Assembly: GCF_032854445.1 (NCBI RefSeq)
Contig: NC_088301.1
Coordinates: forward strand, 38,613,187 to 38,677,186
Source of the DNA: Liolophura sinensis
Lineage: Eukaryota > Mollusca > Polyplacophora > Chitonida > Chitonidae
Length of the DNA stretch: 64,000 nt
Direction of reading: 5' to 3'
Shown: positions 46,401 through 58,700 of the stretch, one piece after another
Position numbering within the stretch: position 1 is the first letter of the stretch
Layout of the letters: each line of letters opens with the position of its first letter
Made by a program: the position numbers and the translations under genes
Notes under the pieces: model-generated
What the model was told of the DNA's origin: nothing
What the model saw: the letters and a program-made list of their open reading frames with translations, nothing else
Databases searched by the model: none

Positions 46401-48372
46401 CATTTGCCTATTGTGACTCAAGCACTGGTCCAGCTACTTGTCTCGATGTAGGTATATCTTTATTAAGCATTAGTTAACGTGTAACACATGGGGGAATGAT
46501 TCGAATCAACCACTTCTAATAAACGGTCGAGCTGGAATACGAAAGCGTAAAGTAAATGTACCCCTGTCGAACTATTCTATTCTGCCTTAATCTTTCTGGA
46601 TAACATTCGCAATTTGAATTAATAGGTCATCATCCTCTGTGAATAAGCAGGCTTTAGCATACATTTCTGCAAGCTTCATGTATCTTAAAAAAGAACTCGG
46701 TCTGTTTTAAATATAGATTGAAAAAACTGAAAGTTGTCTTATGCAACGATTAAACGAACGTTGCAGTAACTGTAATAGTGAATTTTACAAATATGTAATG
46801 GATTGTGAAGATTTCCATAACACAATAGATATTATTACAATTCCAGATAGATTTACTGTAAATTTATGCATATTTTCTCCCATTTCCACCCATACACTCC
46901 TTTACAATACTAAAGTAATACACAGAGCAAACCATTGGGCCCTTTAACTCTGTAGTAATTAAACAGAAATCATTAACACTCAACAATGGATAAAAATCCT
47001 CAAAAGAACTTATTGTATTTAAATAGTCAACCCCTACATATTACGCCTCTTTCACCCTCATACACCCATGCAACTCTCTCTGTCTGCAGTGGGTACCGAT
47101 GTATGCTTTATGTGACTCTGGAGATTACCCAAGCGCATGATTATTTAGTTCTACGTATAGCTTTCTATTGCCTTTGTTATTATGTGAATATAAGTGTTTG
47201 TTTCCCTTGTACACTCTACTGTGTATATATAGCCTAAACTTACTTTCTGCTATATATTCTTGAAGATGGCTACATAGTTACGGCGAAATATAGAATACCA
47301 AATATGTTGAGTTCAATTTTCGGAGTTTCCCTTGCTTTGTTTCTTGTATTTGTGCTACCTCATGACCGGCGTATTAATTTTCAGTAAATAATCATTAAAG
47401 TAAGCCTCATCTTGTCTAGGTGAAGAAAAAAATACAATATTCCGCTTTGTTGTTTCTAGCGCTGTACTACGCTGGGACCAGCTGGAAGGAAAAAGAGAGC
47501 GGTAACAGATAACACCGACGATGCCAGAGATCGATTTATCCGGGAAGCGGGAAAGCAGACTGAGGAAGGAAAGAAAGAAAGTTACATCTCAGTGCTGATT
47601 AAAGTTGTTTCAAACTACATGAAAATGAATACGGGTAAGTGTGCTCGTCAGTAATTTTTTTAACAGAATAGCTTGTGTTTTCCAGGTCATCCGTTGCCTA
47701 CGTAACGTTGTCAAGCTGATTAATGCATGAATAATCCTTAGTAACAGCATACGAATGGAATACGAACAGCCTAACAAAATTACCTCCTCAACGACTGCTG
47801 GAATTGAGACACAATGAATCTAGGCGTTGGGTAATTTGCTACTATTTAGGCATTTACATGAACAGTTAGAATAAAACCTTAACTGAAGTCAATTGACTAG
47901 AGACCGTCTTGTCAATTCACCGGATATGTGTGCCATTTGCCAACAGTCATATTGTCGTAAATGCTCTGGTTTTCCTCTGTATGCTGTAGTCTTTTTATAT
48001 CGAAACATAAAATAGTATTCAAGCCGTCTACCAAAATGGACTCTCAGGACCAAAAATCGCAAGACTTATTTTCTAGCTCACCTTTATTGCAGCACTTACC
48101 TTGACCTAATTTGTCTCAAAATATTTTCAGATCCTGTGACAGGCAAATTCCGCAAAAAGGAAAGCAAACAATCACTGCCTTTGAAAAGAGAAAATACAGC
48201 ACGTTGTGAAGGCTTTCAGGGTTTTCTTATCGGTGTCAGTATCATGGGTACAACGTTGCTGATAGCTCTCGGCATTTGTATCTGTCTGTGCATTAAGCTG
48301 TCGACTCATCGACGTCAAGAACAGAGGAATAACACGAATCTTGAAGACAAAAAGAACTCGGCATTTCATTAA
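43402..48372 (+). CDS. ZP-domain membrane protein, gene B (9 exons, 468 aa)
   Basis: Exons: 43402-43443, 43637-43718, 44051-44295, 44861-45030, 45507-45652, 46010-46103, 46237-46447, 47460-47634, 48131-48372 (1407 nt, 469 codons with stop). Layout as gene A: signal peptide; an N-terminal exon with Cys in DCEYELCNERSNC; ZP-N (YTCHI, SSCST, PECG, IFCDF); ZP-C (NCRVC, VVFTCSFAYC); RKKR in exon 8; a TM helix; and the longest cytoplasmic tail of the three (about 30 residues, many charged and Asn). Sequons NGS and NIT. It differs from A and C by a longer exon 2 (82 nt) and a longer lysine/glutamate-rich exon 8 (175 nt). Two pyrimidine-AG acceptors lie immediately before the ATG, so a non-coding first exon is probable. 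ZP proteins polymerise extracellularly; no more specific role can be read here. Confidence 0.88.
43637..43718 (+). CDS. ZP gene B exon 2
   Basis: It is 82 nt, phase 0 to 1, between an AATTCCAG acceptor and a GTAATG donor. Three cysteines and many acidic residues (FDCEYELCNERSNCF). The frame stays open for about 22 more codons past the donor, so an alternative end is possible, but only this donor gives the phase that exon 3 needs. Confidence 0.72.
44051..44295 (+). CDS. ZP gene B exon 3, ZP-N first part
   Basis: It is 245 nt, phase 1 to 0, the same length as exon 3 of gene C. Cysteines in FYTCHI, SSCST and PECGV; acceptor TTCTTTACAG, donor GTAAGT. Confidence 0.88.
44535..44745 (-). mobile_element. 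SINE family 2 body in ZP gene B intron 3
   Basis: GTTATGACGACGAGTCATTA, GGGCCAACCTGTCCTGTTTC and CTCAGTGCTGAGCGCC match the copies at 9.7 and 56.6 kb. Head truncated. Confidence 0.7.
44861..45030 (+). CDS. ZP gene B exon 4, ZP-N end
   Basis: It is 170 nt, phase 0 to 2. It starts NGSLSDGQYRW (a sequon at the exon border) and carries SIFCDFNN, the fourth ZP-N cysteine. Donor GTAAGT. Confidence 0.87.
45507..45652 (+). CDS. ZP gene B exon 5, ZP-C start
   Basis: It is 146 nt, phase 2 to 1, no cysteine; same length and phase as exon 5 of gene C. Acceptor TATCCAG, donor GTGAGT. Confidence 0.85.
46010..46103 (+). CDS. ZP gene B exon 6, CxxC ZP-C exon
   Basis: It is 94 nt, phase 1 to 2, reading TGISPYNCRVCTSTSC; acceptor ACCTCTAG after a T-rich tract, donor GTGTGT. 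Confidence 0.85.
46237..46447 (+). CDS. ZP gene B exon 7, ZP-C end
   Basis: It is 211 nt, phase 2 to 0. It ends VVFTCSFAYCDSS and ATCLD, the conserved C-terminal cysteine group of ZP-C. Donor GTAGGT. Confidence 0.87.
47460..47634 (+). CDS. ZP gene B exon 8, furin-type site
   Basis: It is 175 nt, phase 0 to 1. RCTTLGPAGRKKRAV gives a Cys then RKKR; the rest is charged (DDARDRFIREAGKQTEEGKK) and has no counterpart in A or C. Confidence 0.83.
47820..47970 (-). repeat. Interspersed repeat family 4, minus, in ZP gene B intron 8
   Basis: Reverse complement of the family 4 body: TTTGCTACTATTTAGGCATT, GTTAGAATAAAACCTTAACT, CTTGTCAATTCACCGG. Confidence 0.62.
48131..48372 (+). CDS. ZP gene B exon 9, transmembrane helix and tail
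   Basis: Entered in phase 1 after TATTTTCAG: DPVTGKFRKKE, then a TM helix around GFLIGVSIMGTTLLIALGIC, then a tail beginning LSTHRRQEQRNN and ending SAFH before TAA. Confidence 0.85.
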
Positions 48373-48441
48373 TTCGATTTAATACAAGGCCCAAGGAATA
48401 TATGTAACTGACGCTTGACGTTTGCTTAATCTATTTCAAAT

Positions 48442-48447
48442 AATAAA
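48442..48447 (+). promoter_or_regulatory. Possible polyadenylation signal of ZP gene B
   Basis: A canonical AATAAA lies 70 bp past the stop codon of gene B. A second one occurs near 48683. Position fits a short 3' UTR; no transcript evidence. Confidence 0.45.
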
Positions 48448-48719
48448 TTCACTTGTGAGTGACATCAGTGGTTTTCAGATTTACATACTATGGAGAATGC
48501 TTACATGTAAATACAAAAATGGCATTAATGGACATCTTCAACAGCGCCAGAATGAAATTTTTAAACCAAATGCACTGGACATGTATTGATAACGCAGGCG
48601 TGATGCTACAACTAAGTTGTTACGGAAATTGGAAGTTGAGGAAGGGTGGGGTTAATATTACACTTGACTGTATCAAAAAGAGCCACAATAAATCCATTAT
48701 TGTATGTTGAGTATCTTTT

Positions 48720-51700
48720 GTTGTGTTTGATTGCCTAGTTCAATTCCTAAAATCTATAAATTCCTATCGTTAATAACACAACTCATCAGATGCCATGTGC
48801 GCAGCCAGTATTTCCAATGTTGGAGGTAGTTGGAACTCCAACTACTGTTCTTGTGCAGCCTTTGCTGACGATAGGCAGTTGATGGTGCTCATCTGGCAAT
48901 TTTCAGCCTTACTTTCTGCAAATAGAGGTCATGCCAAAAAAGACCGTTTGTAACTTGCTTATGGTCGGTGGTTTACCATGTCATTCCGGTTTCCTTTCCT
49001 TTTTAATGTAAGTATAGGAGGGCTGAAAAAAAGAAGGTCACGGGTTCCCAGTTTAAAACCCAAGTAACATTGTACAACACATATTCTATTAATTGAGAGC
49101 TGTAGCCGTAGTGGATTGGTAGATGAAGTCAAAGAGTTGACTTGAATAAAGTTGAAGCTTTAAGAAGGTTGGTCAAGTACTTGGTGAGAGCACATCGGTT
49201 TAAGCCATCCATAAACCTCACCTACATGATATAAGCGAACATTCTCACTGTTTCTATAGTAAGTACTCTCAGTTTCATCATGTGACACTGTACATGTACA
49301 TGATTTGACATCATACACACTTTTTCAAGTGTTTCGCCAACTTATCCTTTAGAGAGCCAGGTTTAGAGACTCGCGACATAGAAAGATGTCTCCACTGCTG
49401 GAAAAAAATCCGCTGGAAGGCTTATAAACAAGAAGTGTAAATGCCGGCTAGTTGGCATGGTACTCAGCAGAAAAGAGAATGTCGGCGGGAAGTGCCGCCC
49501 CCCATACACACCCACCCCCGGGGTCTTCACATGATCATAGATATCCACTCCATTTATCTCCCGATATCGATCGTTTTGATGCAGGAAGAGAGTTACCAAC
49601 TTCATAATGTTGATAATGAAACTTTCAACTTTGACTGGGAAAACGGTCATGAACCGGAAGACAGAAGGTTGTTTTGAAACATACAGGTGAGTGTTCGAAT
49701 CCCGCTGTCGTTGTTCGTCTCCTGTTCTACATCAGCAATCTCCGGTCTTTTGTACGTAATGTTTGTCACTGGTAACACCAACCCCGGATGTGTGGTAATG
49801 GCCCCTAGCCTTAACCATAGCCACTGAGCTTCACCAGTAAACATCGAAAAAGCAAATGGTCATTGTCCAAATCGACCCAGACAGCGCCTATCAAAATAGC
49901 GACTCTGCATTGTATTTTTGGACTGTTCAATGTAAGTGTGCACTGAACAGTGTATTCTGGATTTCTATACTGTAGATGTGGATCGAGTAAGGGTGTCCAG
50001 TAGTTACAGAAAGATGTTCCAGTTACAGAAAGTTAGACTTTGACCTGTGACAATTATTGAAAGTACATTCCAAATCAATTATTCTGCCTGTAGGTCAATT
50101 GTCTTAGGTTAATGTTAATTCTAATTCTATAAAGACAAACTGTAGAGAAGTTTTTGACAAAATGGTCAATTGTAGCTGGTGAAATCTGGCCTCTTATCAG
50201 ATTACCTCATTGTTATGTTCTAACATTTCCTGTAAATCCTTTAATGACAACAACTGACCCGTAACCTTGTATAATGGCTAAGGTAAAATAAGTGAAACAG
50301 AATGCAGCAATTTATGATACGGTCTGGAGTCGCTCAAAATGTTGTGTTGTTATCACTTCGATAAACAATATGAAAACAATACGAAGGAACCAGGCCTCGG
50401 GGAATATGTCCTAACCATAACTATTGTAATCATGATAATGCATATTCCTGTATATACCTGAGATCCCGGACACGTGTTTAACGGGCTTCATGGAAACGAA
50501 GTCTGGTCATAATGTTATGAAATAATCCCCAGGACAAAAGTAGTTACATAAATATATTTCACGATCTCCCAATATTCCACTCATCGGGGAGTATCAAACC
50601 GGATGTTATCAAATGTGGTGAATATATGCGTACCAAAATATTTTTGTTTGCATGTGCTGTAAAAGCACGGGAACGGGGTAGTGGCATAGATACATTTTCC
50701 CCCCAAAATAATTCACGCAATAGGAAGAATAGTTAACAATCACTGCATATCATGATAGGTCAATATCAAACGCACAACCAGGCGAACAAGAGGGATAATC
50801 AAGGTATAGTGAGGTGTACGACTATACTGGCGTCTGTTTCTACTAGCCAATGAAATCGTTTATGCGGGAGTTAATAATAAAATAAACAAATGAATATTTA
50901 GGTATGTTTTTGTACAACAACACCTATTACAGAGAAAGTGTGGCCTTTCACACCGACACTCCAACATTGCTTTATGAACACAAGTTACCCGTATCATATC
51001 GACTTTCTTCTCATTACCAACCATTGCAACATGAAGTATTGCAGTTTCAGTACTTATGTAGCCACCTGCCAAACACACTCACAATCCGTTACTGGTGCAA
51101 GTTGTAGCTTTACGCCGATATTTCACGAGTTGAACAGTGTGAGGTTTCTTGAAACCAACGCCTTAAACCTGGTACCGGACTAACCTGCTAACGTGAAGTC
51201 GCAGTACATGTTGTCCGCAACGAGGAAATATCTTAGAAAGCTGCGATACCGTTTAAAAATAGTTAAACAAAAGCAATTACCTTTATCGGTGAATGTTTCA
51301 GGTAACTCTCAGGAATATTTCACTTTAACAACGACTCTCAGGTTCATGGAGGGGGGGGGGGCGGATGTCATCACCAAAAACGCTGCCAACCATTTTGGAG
51401 GAAATGTCAGTCCGAACACCCTAAAAAACTGAACATTTTGAACTGTAATCTATGTTTTAATCTGCCACAAGAAATCAGACCTCTTAACAGAGTGGGTTTG
51501 TTATATAGTCCTAATAGTACCATGTTTGATGTAATACTTCGGTAGAAATGGTACACAGTTATTATTGTGTACACACTGACAAGCTGCGTATTTGAACAGT
51601 GAAATCACGAATTTCTGTCTTAAATGTCAGCTATATCCCCATCACATTTTCAAACTTATAACTGCCCTTGTCTAAGTTATTTCAGATTGCACGGGGTAGA

Positions 51701-51907
51701 ATCTGGCTCACAGTGAAAATTGTCAAGAATGGCCCAACTTCAAGTCAATGGGTGCCGAAAAGAGTCATTGATTAATTGATTGGTGTATTGAATGATTGAT
51801 TTGTTTTTGGGCGGAAAAAACCGAAGAGAAACTGGTGAAGGCATCATGTGTTACGTACATTAAATCCGACGTCGAACGAAATCCGGTAAATGGATTCAAA
51901 CCGAGTA
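48720..51907. other. Intergenic between ZP genes B and C, first part
   Basis: Holds a family 4 fragment (50.1 kb) and a small perfect palindrome GTAGTTGGA/TCCAACTAC near 48826-48845. No ZP-like exon was seen. Confidence 0.5.
50135..50235 (+). repeat. Interspersed repeat family 4 fragment
   Basis: GACAAAATGGTCAATTGTAG, GGTGAAATCTGGCCTCTTAT and TTACCTCATTGTTATGTTCT; diverged. Confidence 0.5.
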
Positions 51908-51965
51908 ATTTATTTATTTATTTATTTATTTATTTATTTGATTGGTGTTTTACACCGTGCATCAT
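51908..51965 (-). mobile_element. SINE family 1 fragment, tail only
   Basis: (ATTT)n followed by GATTGGTGTTTTACACCG, then the similarity ends. Confidence 0.7.
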
Positions 51966-52037
51966 CGTAAAAATAAAGTATGCATCTATAAATGTCATGA
52001 AGAAACAATAGCTGTGATATTAAGGGTGACAGCAATC

Positions 52038-52300
52038 TGTGCGTCGAAACAGACATTCCCATACCAGCCGACAAACAAAATGGACTTTCCAGGTTTAACC
52101 GAATTTCACATAGATAATTATTTATGAGAAATTTAAGCATCTTGATGAACAACGAAACATCACATGAATGTTAACCCTGGGATGAATGGAATTGAAGATT
52201 TTGTTGGGGTGACCAGTTTCTTTGAACCCCGATAAATCAGTGATGAAATTCTATCAATTAAATCTTTGTAAGAAATAGTAGCATAGAGAGTGGAGATATA
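52038..52300 (+). repeat. Repeat family 3 variant
   Basis: It starts CGTCGAAACAGACATTCCCA but continues with GAAACATCACATGAATGTTA and GGTGACCAGTTTCTTTGAAC. The latter part recurs at 11850-12060, so the family has at least two body types. Confidence 0.62.
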
Positions 52301-55300
52301 AGATACTTGTATTTGAGAGTCTAGTTCTTCAGTGAGACTTCAATTGAGTTTTCGAGAATCCACATGCAGTTGACGCCTACTTTTTTGCAATTGCACAACA
52401 TAAAATGACTTATTGTGCTTTTTGTGGTGCCTACCTTAATTTCACACACAGTGGTCTATTTCTCATTATGTGAAATACGAAGAATGTCTAAAATGAATAA
52501 ATAGGGATAGTTATTGACAGATATACACTTCAGTAGAAATTTCTGCGATACTGGTCATGGCGCTGTGTCATACTGAGATTAAATAAACTGAACCAACATA
52601 GTTGAGTATCTCTTCGATGAAGAGAATGCTAATAATATATAGATATCATTGCATAATTCAGCTATATCACAGAGCATTTCGGAGACCATGTGAAAAAAGA
52701 ACATGTTTACAGGTTTACAGGAAGGACAGGAGAGATAGGCATATAACGACTCCGGTTTTAGCCAGGCACATAGTGTAACTACACCACGAAAGCGTCCTTG
52801 ACGAATGCCCTACTTACGAGATGCATCTTATCTGGTCAAATAAAACGTCGGCTGCTTAAGACTCATGATCCATGACCAACTGGTCATTTCTTGACTACAG
52901 GTCGTTTGACTGACCATAAATACTCTTCAGCAAAAATGGGAACTCAGTGACATGGAACACGTTAACAGCCTACTCATATTTAGTCCATTCACTCTACCAG
53001 TCTGTCATATGTTCATTCTATACGAATGTATTTTTTGAACAGTTTAACTAAATCCGTTGTATAATTTGTTGCTTTATTTTATCTCATGTGCCGGAAATAT
53101 CCACAACCAGATGCAAAAGTATGCTAATTAAATGCCCTTGATGCGGAAAAGAGACCTGACGTACATTGTAAATGTCCAAACTTGACTTTAGTGTTTGGGT
53201 TTAACCAAATGAGCTTTGACGTCTCATTATATAATGTTATTAGTTTATTATGAATTTATAAATGTTATTATTGACGTGGAAATATTTTAGCAATTCAAAA
53301 CCATATTAAAAATGTAATGATGGTCTCATGGCACAGTTACGACAGAATTCTTCTGTTCTAACACAATGAAAAAGGCGGGAGCTTTGGAAATGATTGACAT
53401 TCATTGTTCTTCCTTCACGGCTGAGTGATTGTGATCGTAACAAAGGAACTCAAGCCCTGTGACACAGGGAATGGCGATAACGCCTGTCCAGTGTGCCCAA
53501 CGTGCCCTGACCCTGGTCTTGCTTGAGAAGATTTGTGCAGTATTTTCAGTCGTACATGGCAATTCTCGTGAACTTAAACAAGGTAGGTGTGTTTGTTCTG
53601 AGGAAGAATTTTGCTCTTTTTGCATACTAACTTTACATGTAAATGCATTTTCAGTTCCACATTGATGTCAGGATTAACAAGGGTAACTTTATGTGGTAAT
53701 TACATTAGTTATGTGGATTTAGGGGCCTCCGTGGCCTCCGTGGTAAGCTCGCCAGGGCGGCGCAATGACCCAGGAACCTGCCACCAATGGGGTCGCTGTG
53801 AGTTCCAGCTCATCCTGGCTTCCTCTCCGGCTGTGCGCGATAAAGACTGCAGCAATCTGCGGATGGTCGTGGGTTTCCCTCACCATAATGCTGGCCGCCG
53901 TCGCATAAGGGAAATATTCTTGAGTATGGCGTAAAACACCAATCAAATTACGTTATGTGTGTTTCATCGTTATTGGGAGGAATGGAGAATTCATCACCGA
54001 AGAATGTGACTTTCATCTTAGAAGTACTTTATCTTTTTCCACCTATGTTTCCAGTTTAACGAAACAAATTACATTGACGAGTAATATTTTTGTATCATTG
54101 CACAGCTACATACCATAAACTAGTATTTCTTCCGAGGGCCCAATGTGGCGAATCTCTCTCTAATTTCCTTCTCCTGATGCAGAAAACGTTATTTTTATCT
54201 CGAGATTCGTTGAGATTACGGTCACAACACAATCTGGCGATATTCCAACGATATATCAAGACATTCAGTTGAAAATGTCACGCAAATCTCTCGCCCTCGA
54301 CTAATTGTCACGTTGTCAACTGAATCTCACGTTCTATGAAATTATGAAAGGTGGATGCGACCAAGCTTTGTCTAACAGCTATAGGCTACACGAGCGCAGT
54401 GGTTTTCCTTTCTATTTCTGTGGTAAATTTGTCAATTTCAACCTCAGAAACATGTACCCCCTTTCACGTGGTACCATGCCATACCACTTTTGCGTTTTAC
54501 TTTTCTCTACAACATACCAAAAATCAGCCTGAGCTGTGGTTGGTGGAAATGGAGTCATAGCATTTTGTTACCTTGATAAAGGGGGTGGGAAGTAACTCTG
54601 GCAAAAAAAGTTCTATGCAAAACAAAGAAAATTATGACATTTAACAACCTGTTTGTGGCAGTATTACCATTCGGTGCTCCTTCACTCTTCAGTTCTAAGA
54701 CAAATCATGGACCCAACTGAGCAAATTGTGCATGTGTAACGTTAAACCTTATTGGAATATTCTGAACAGTTGCAACGTACAGTAGCGCAGGGATGCAGGG
54801 AATACCAGCATTCTAACTCCCTGTTGTTGGTGAACATTGTCCCTGTTGACATACCTGGTTACCAGTATTCACTGCCCACTCAGAGAATAACATGTACATT
54901 TTTATTTACAAATGTTGCCTCGGTGAAGAGGTATCACCCAATAGTAGCATTGTTCTGGTATAAGTAATTGACCAGATGGATTGATTTTATACAAGCATTT
55001 TCTTATCAGGGCTCTTTAAAAGAAAAACTGTATTATTTGTGATTATATCTAGAGCAGTAATAGGCATTCTGCGTTGTGACCATTGATTTAATTGTATTTT
55101 TCGCCGTACACAATACATGCATATTTCCCTTGTGAGAGCAGTTAAGTTTATGGGCGGAGAAACCAGTTGATTTTCAAATGGCACCTGGCCGTGTGTCTCA
55201 TAAACCTTCTGACGTATGGCCACAGCCAAGACAGTATATATGAATCGTATTCGATCATACTATCTCACTGGTGCAGTTCAGGCGGTGTAAAGTAAAGCCT

Positions 55301-55499
55301 TCTATAGCACTGAACTATTGAGTACCTTTGTCTTTACTGAATATTTGCATTGTCTTGCCATATTAGTTGTACCTAGTTGTATGTGACTTTCGTTGTGCAT
55401 GGGTATTATGCGCTATCCTGTAAAACCAGAATAATATTGCCAGCATAAAGCTCCCGTAGGCAATCGGAAACAACCACCATACTGCATCGCTCGTACTTG
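52301..55499. other. Intergenic between ZP genes B and C, second part
   Basis: One full SINE family 1 copy (53.7 kb); nothing else recognised. Confidence 0.5.
53721..53955 (+). mobile_element. SINE family 1 copy, most complete plus-strand copy
   Basis: It has the head GGGGCCTCCGTGG (A-box-like), GCGCAATGACCCAGGAACC, the B-box-like GTGAGTTCCAGCTC, GGATGGTCGTGGGTTTCC and the end GGCGTAAAACACCAATCAAA. A good reference for the family here. Confidence 0.86.
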
Positions 55500-55645
55500 G
55501 GAATGTCTGTTATCAACCTAAGGATGGTCGTTGGTTTCCCCGGGTTTTAGCGGCTTTCCTCTCACCGTAACATTGGTCGCCGTCGTATAAGTGCAGTATT
55601 GTATGGTATGGCGTAAAACACCAATCCAATAAATAAATATATAAA
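55500..55645 (+). mobile_element. SINE family 1 fragment upstream of ZP gene C
   Basis: From CAACCTAAGGATGGTCGTTG to GGCGTAAAACACCAATCCAA and an AATAAATA tail, ending about 75 bp before the gene C start codon. Confidence 0.8.
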
Positions 55646-55719
55646 TCACCCAAATTATTTACCACTTTTCTTGATTTACAGATATATTTGCAGTCTATAT
55701 TTATGAAAATATCCTAAAA

Positions 55720-55761
55720 ATGGAGGTCCTCAGTGCTTTTACCATAGTTGCCCTGCTTGCT
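55720..55761 (+). CDS. ZP gene C exon 1, signal peptide
   Basis: It is 42 nt, 14 residues, donor GTAAGT, phase 0. The ATG lies in a good context (AAAAATGG). Confidence 0.82.
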
Positions 55762-58700
55762 GTAAGTAGAAATATGAACAATTTCGTTTTTTTTTTTTTT
55801 TTTGTCAACTGTTTGGAGGAACGCGGTGAGTAGGTAATTAATCTCATTATATGTAGTTAGGGTTCATTCATTTAGTAGCATGTTCTAGTTAACTTATTTG
55901 ATGTATTTTATTGTTGAATTCACGTCATTCTCAAGAATTTTTCACATATGCTTTGAGCATGTTTTATTTGTGATGGAAACCGGAGAGCCCGGGATAAACC
56001 ACCAACCTTTGGCTAGTCAATGGAAAGCTTTCACTCCTGTGACTTACAGACAAGTTGTCTTGTCAGGTATGTTTGTTAACGAACGTTGGACTGCTCAAAT
56101 GGACCAAAGAGCGTTGTTCACCACCAATTGACTATGTTAGCTAATGGCAATAACCTTTTCATAGTCATATCCAGACACTCAAGTGATATTCGATGGGAAA
56201 AACTCATTTAAGATTTAAAGCGTTCGCTAGTTTCTTTTTATTTCATTAAAATTTTCTCATGATCCTTTTGTTTTAGGTTTGCGATTGCTTAATACGTGAG
56301 TAACTTTAATTTATATTTATTGGATAAAAGACTCGTCATTTTTTAAAATAGTAAATTAAAGTAAAAAATAATCACACGCATATAGATCTTGAATCTGCAT
56401 GCATGTCATAAATTTAATATTTGTCACTTTTACGCATGCTCTGATCAATTGCCTCTGTGTATGTGTGCATGTATGTATGTATGTATGTATGTATGTATGT
56501 ATGTATGTATGTATGTATGTATGTATGTATGTATGTATGCTTGGGATTTTACGTCGTTCTTAGCAATTTTTAGTCATATGACGACGAGGAGTCATTAGCT
56601 GTTTGCACATACTACATATACTCTGTCTTCTTTGTGACAAGTTAAGTCCATGTCGCCAAAGTGCTGCCCCCATTGAAGTATCACGCTGAAGACACCATAC
56701 ATGACATCCCACCCAGTCACATTATATTGATACCGGGCCAACAAGTCCTGTTTCCTTGCTCTGGCGTCAAGGTCAAATTATCTTTGTGTACGACTTTTAT
56801 TCATAGTATTCTATAAAATTTATCACTACCCGATCCCCAACGTAATAGTCCTCATTATATTTCCCAGTCAAACTTTCCAAGTAACTATGTTGGATGTGTT
56901 TGATTTACAGTTGGGAAAAGATGTTCGTTAATCGGCGGGAACTATACGATGACAGCAGAAGTTAACTTGGAAGGAGAATCCTTTGTGTACATCACTTTTA
57001 AAGACAGCGGGAATAACAGGCTTAGGAACAGTTGTGGGACCGAGGGTGGACAAATCACGGGGTCCGGCAATGAAGCTGACCCCTACTCCGTGGAGGTCAT
57101 GGTCGATCCTAACATAAACATTAATGCGGGCAGTCCAGACTGTGGCCATGTAGCGGTGAGTCCCAGACAATACAGTGACGTTGTCATGATCTACTCCATA
57201 TAGTCATACGATTGTTAGTCTAGGTCTAACTGGTAGCAAAAGCGTGGAAAAACGTCTGCCATTCACATCATCGTATCTAATGTTGGTAACCTGTGGAAAG
57301 TTTTGTTGGACTGCTGCAAGTACACATGGTCTTGATCTGAACACTGCAAACGGTTCAAAATTCAAAAATAACACAAAAACTTTGGTACCTATTTTTTTTA
57401 TCTAAACTGTAAAAAAAAATTTTATATGAGCTTATTCACTCAGTTTATTCATCTAGTGATTAATTCATTCGATGATGGATTAATTGGGAAAAATACATTC
57501 AGTCATATTAAATCAGGTTTATTGTCTTGTTCCAGGCTGGCACAGTGCTTACATGGACGATTTTAGTGGTGTACACCGAAGGCCCTTTTCCTGGCACTAC
57601 CGGACGCGAAGTAGAGCAGTTTTTGGAATGTAATTATGAGTCCTCAGAGGGAAGTCCCTCAGTTGGAATATCCGTAAACAGGTGAGAAATGTTTACCATC
57701 TCTCATTTATACAGTCCCTTTAAAACCAATGTAAACATCACTAATTGGTCTAATATGCAAACAGCTAAATTTGATGACAAAATGCAATATTCGTGAAAAA
57801 GATGATAACCAATGGTTTTAACTGGCTCCATAACCATGGTCGCAGATCGAAATGGAGCATATTCCTATCGTCAGTATTTACTAAGCAATAGCTTTATGTG
57901 TATCAAAATTGCGTCCATCATATATTCCGTTTATACGACCTTCAACAAGAATGTAGTTGTCTACCTTTTGCAGCTTTTAACATTCGCCATTTTAACATTT
58001 TGGCAAAACACGAATGCCTATAGTGGAATGGCTATAACTGACCGCTTTTCCAGGAAGAGCTCACATTTTGAATCATAACTGGGATTTTTTTTAAAGGCAT
58101 TCATTCCCGATATTATGTTAACAGTACAGAGGAGCTAAAGACTGTAGCTTTGACCCAGACGACACTGACCCTGGAGTTCTCTGTAATCAAGGAAAATCTG
58201 GATGAATACGGACCTAATGAAATTTATCGGCTGGGTGACGTCGTCCGCCTGCGAATTCGGGCAGTCAATAGTAAGATTATGTAACATGGTGACGGATCAT
58301 CAACGTCTACATGAACTACGGTGGCTGAAATGGTTAGCGTGCCAGCGTTGCACAGACCCAGGGACCCTTTCTCACCAATGCTGTCCAAGTCGAGCTCTTG
58401 GTGACTTCGTCCGCGGCAGTACGTGGGAAGCTGTCAGCAACCTGCGGATGAGGATACTGGGGAAACACTAGTTATATTTATTTGATTGGTGTTTTAGATC
58501 TTACATAAGAAAATTTTAGTTCACATGACGGCGGTTTCTGATCTGATTTTCTTTCATACTGACAGTGACTTCCTTTACCTGATGGAATGGGTCTTGCTGA
58601 TAGTGTTTCTAATAACTAAATAAGGTTTTATTCAAACGAAACGTCATAATCTAAAGTTGATAGGAGATACGGTCCATACTGTATGTGAGTAACTTTTGGC

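Noticed and set aside
50860-51183. Overlapping frames with several cysteines near 51 kb
   Set aside because: Two plus frames and one minus frame overlap with no motif, and none fits a ZP exon phase or cysteine pattern.
53401-53665. Cysteine-rich short frames (for example CPVCPTCPDPG on plus) near 53.45 kb
   Set aside because: Stops at both sides within about 35 codons, no splice partner or family match; taken as chance.
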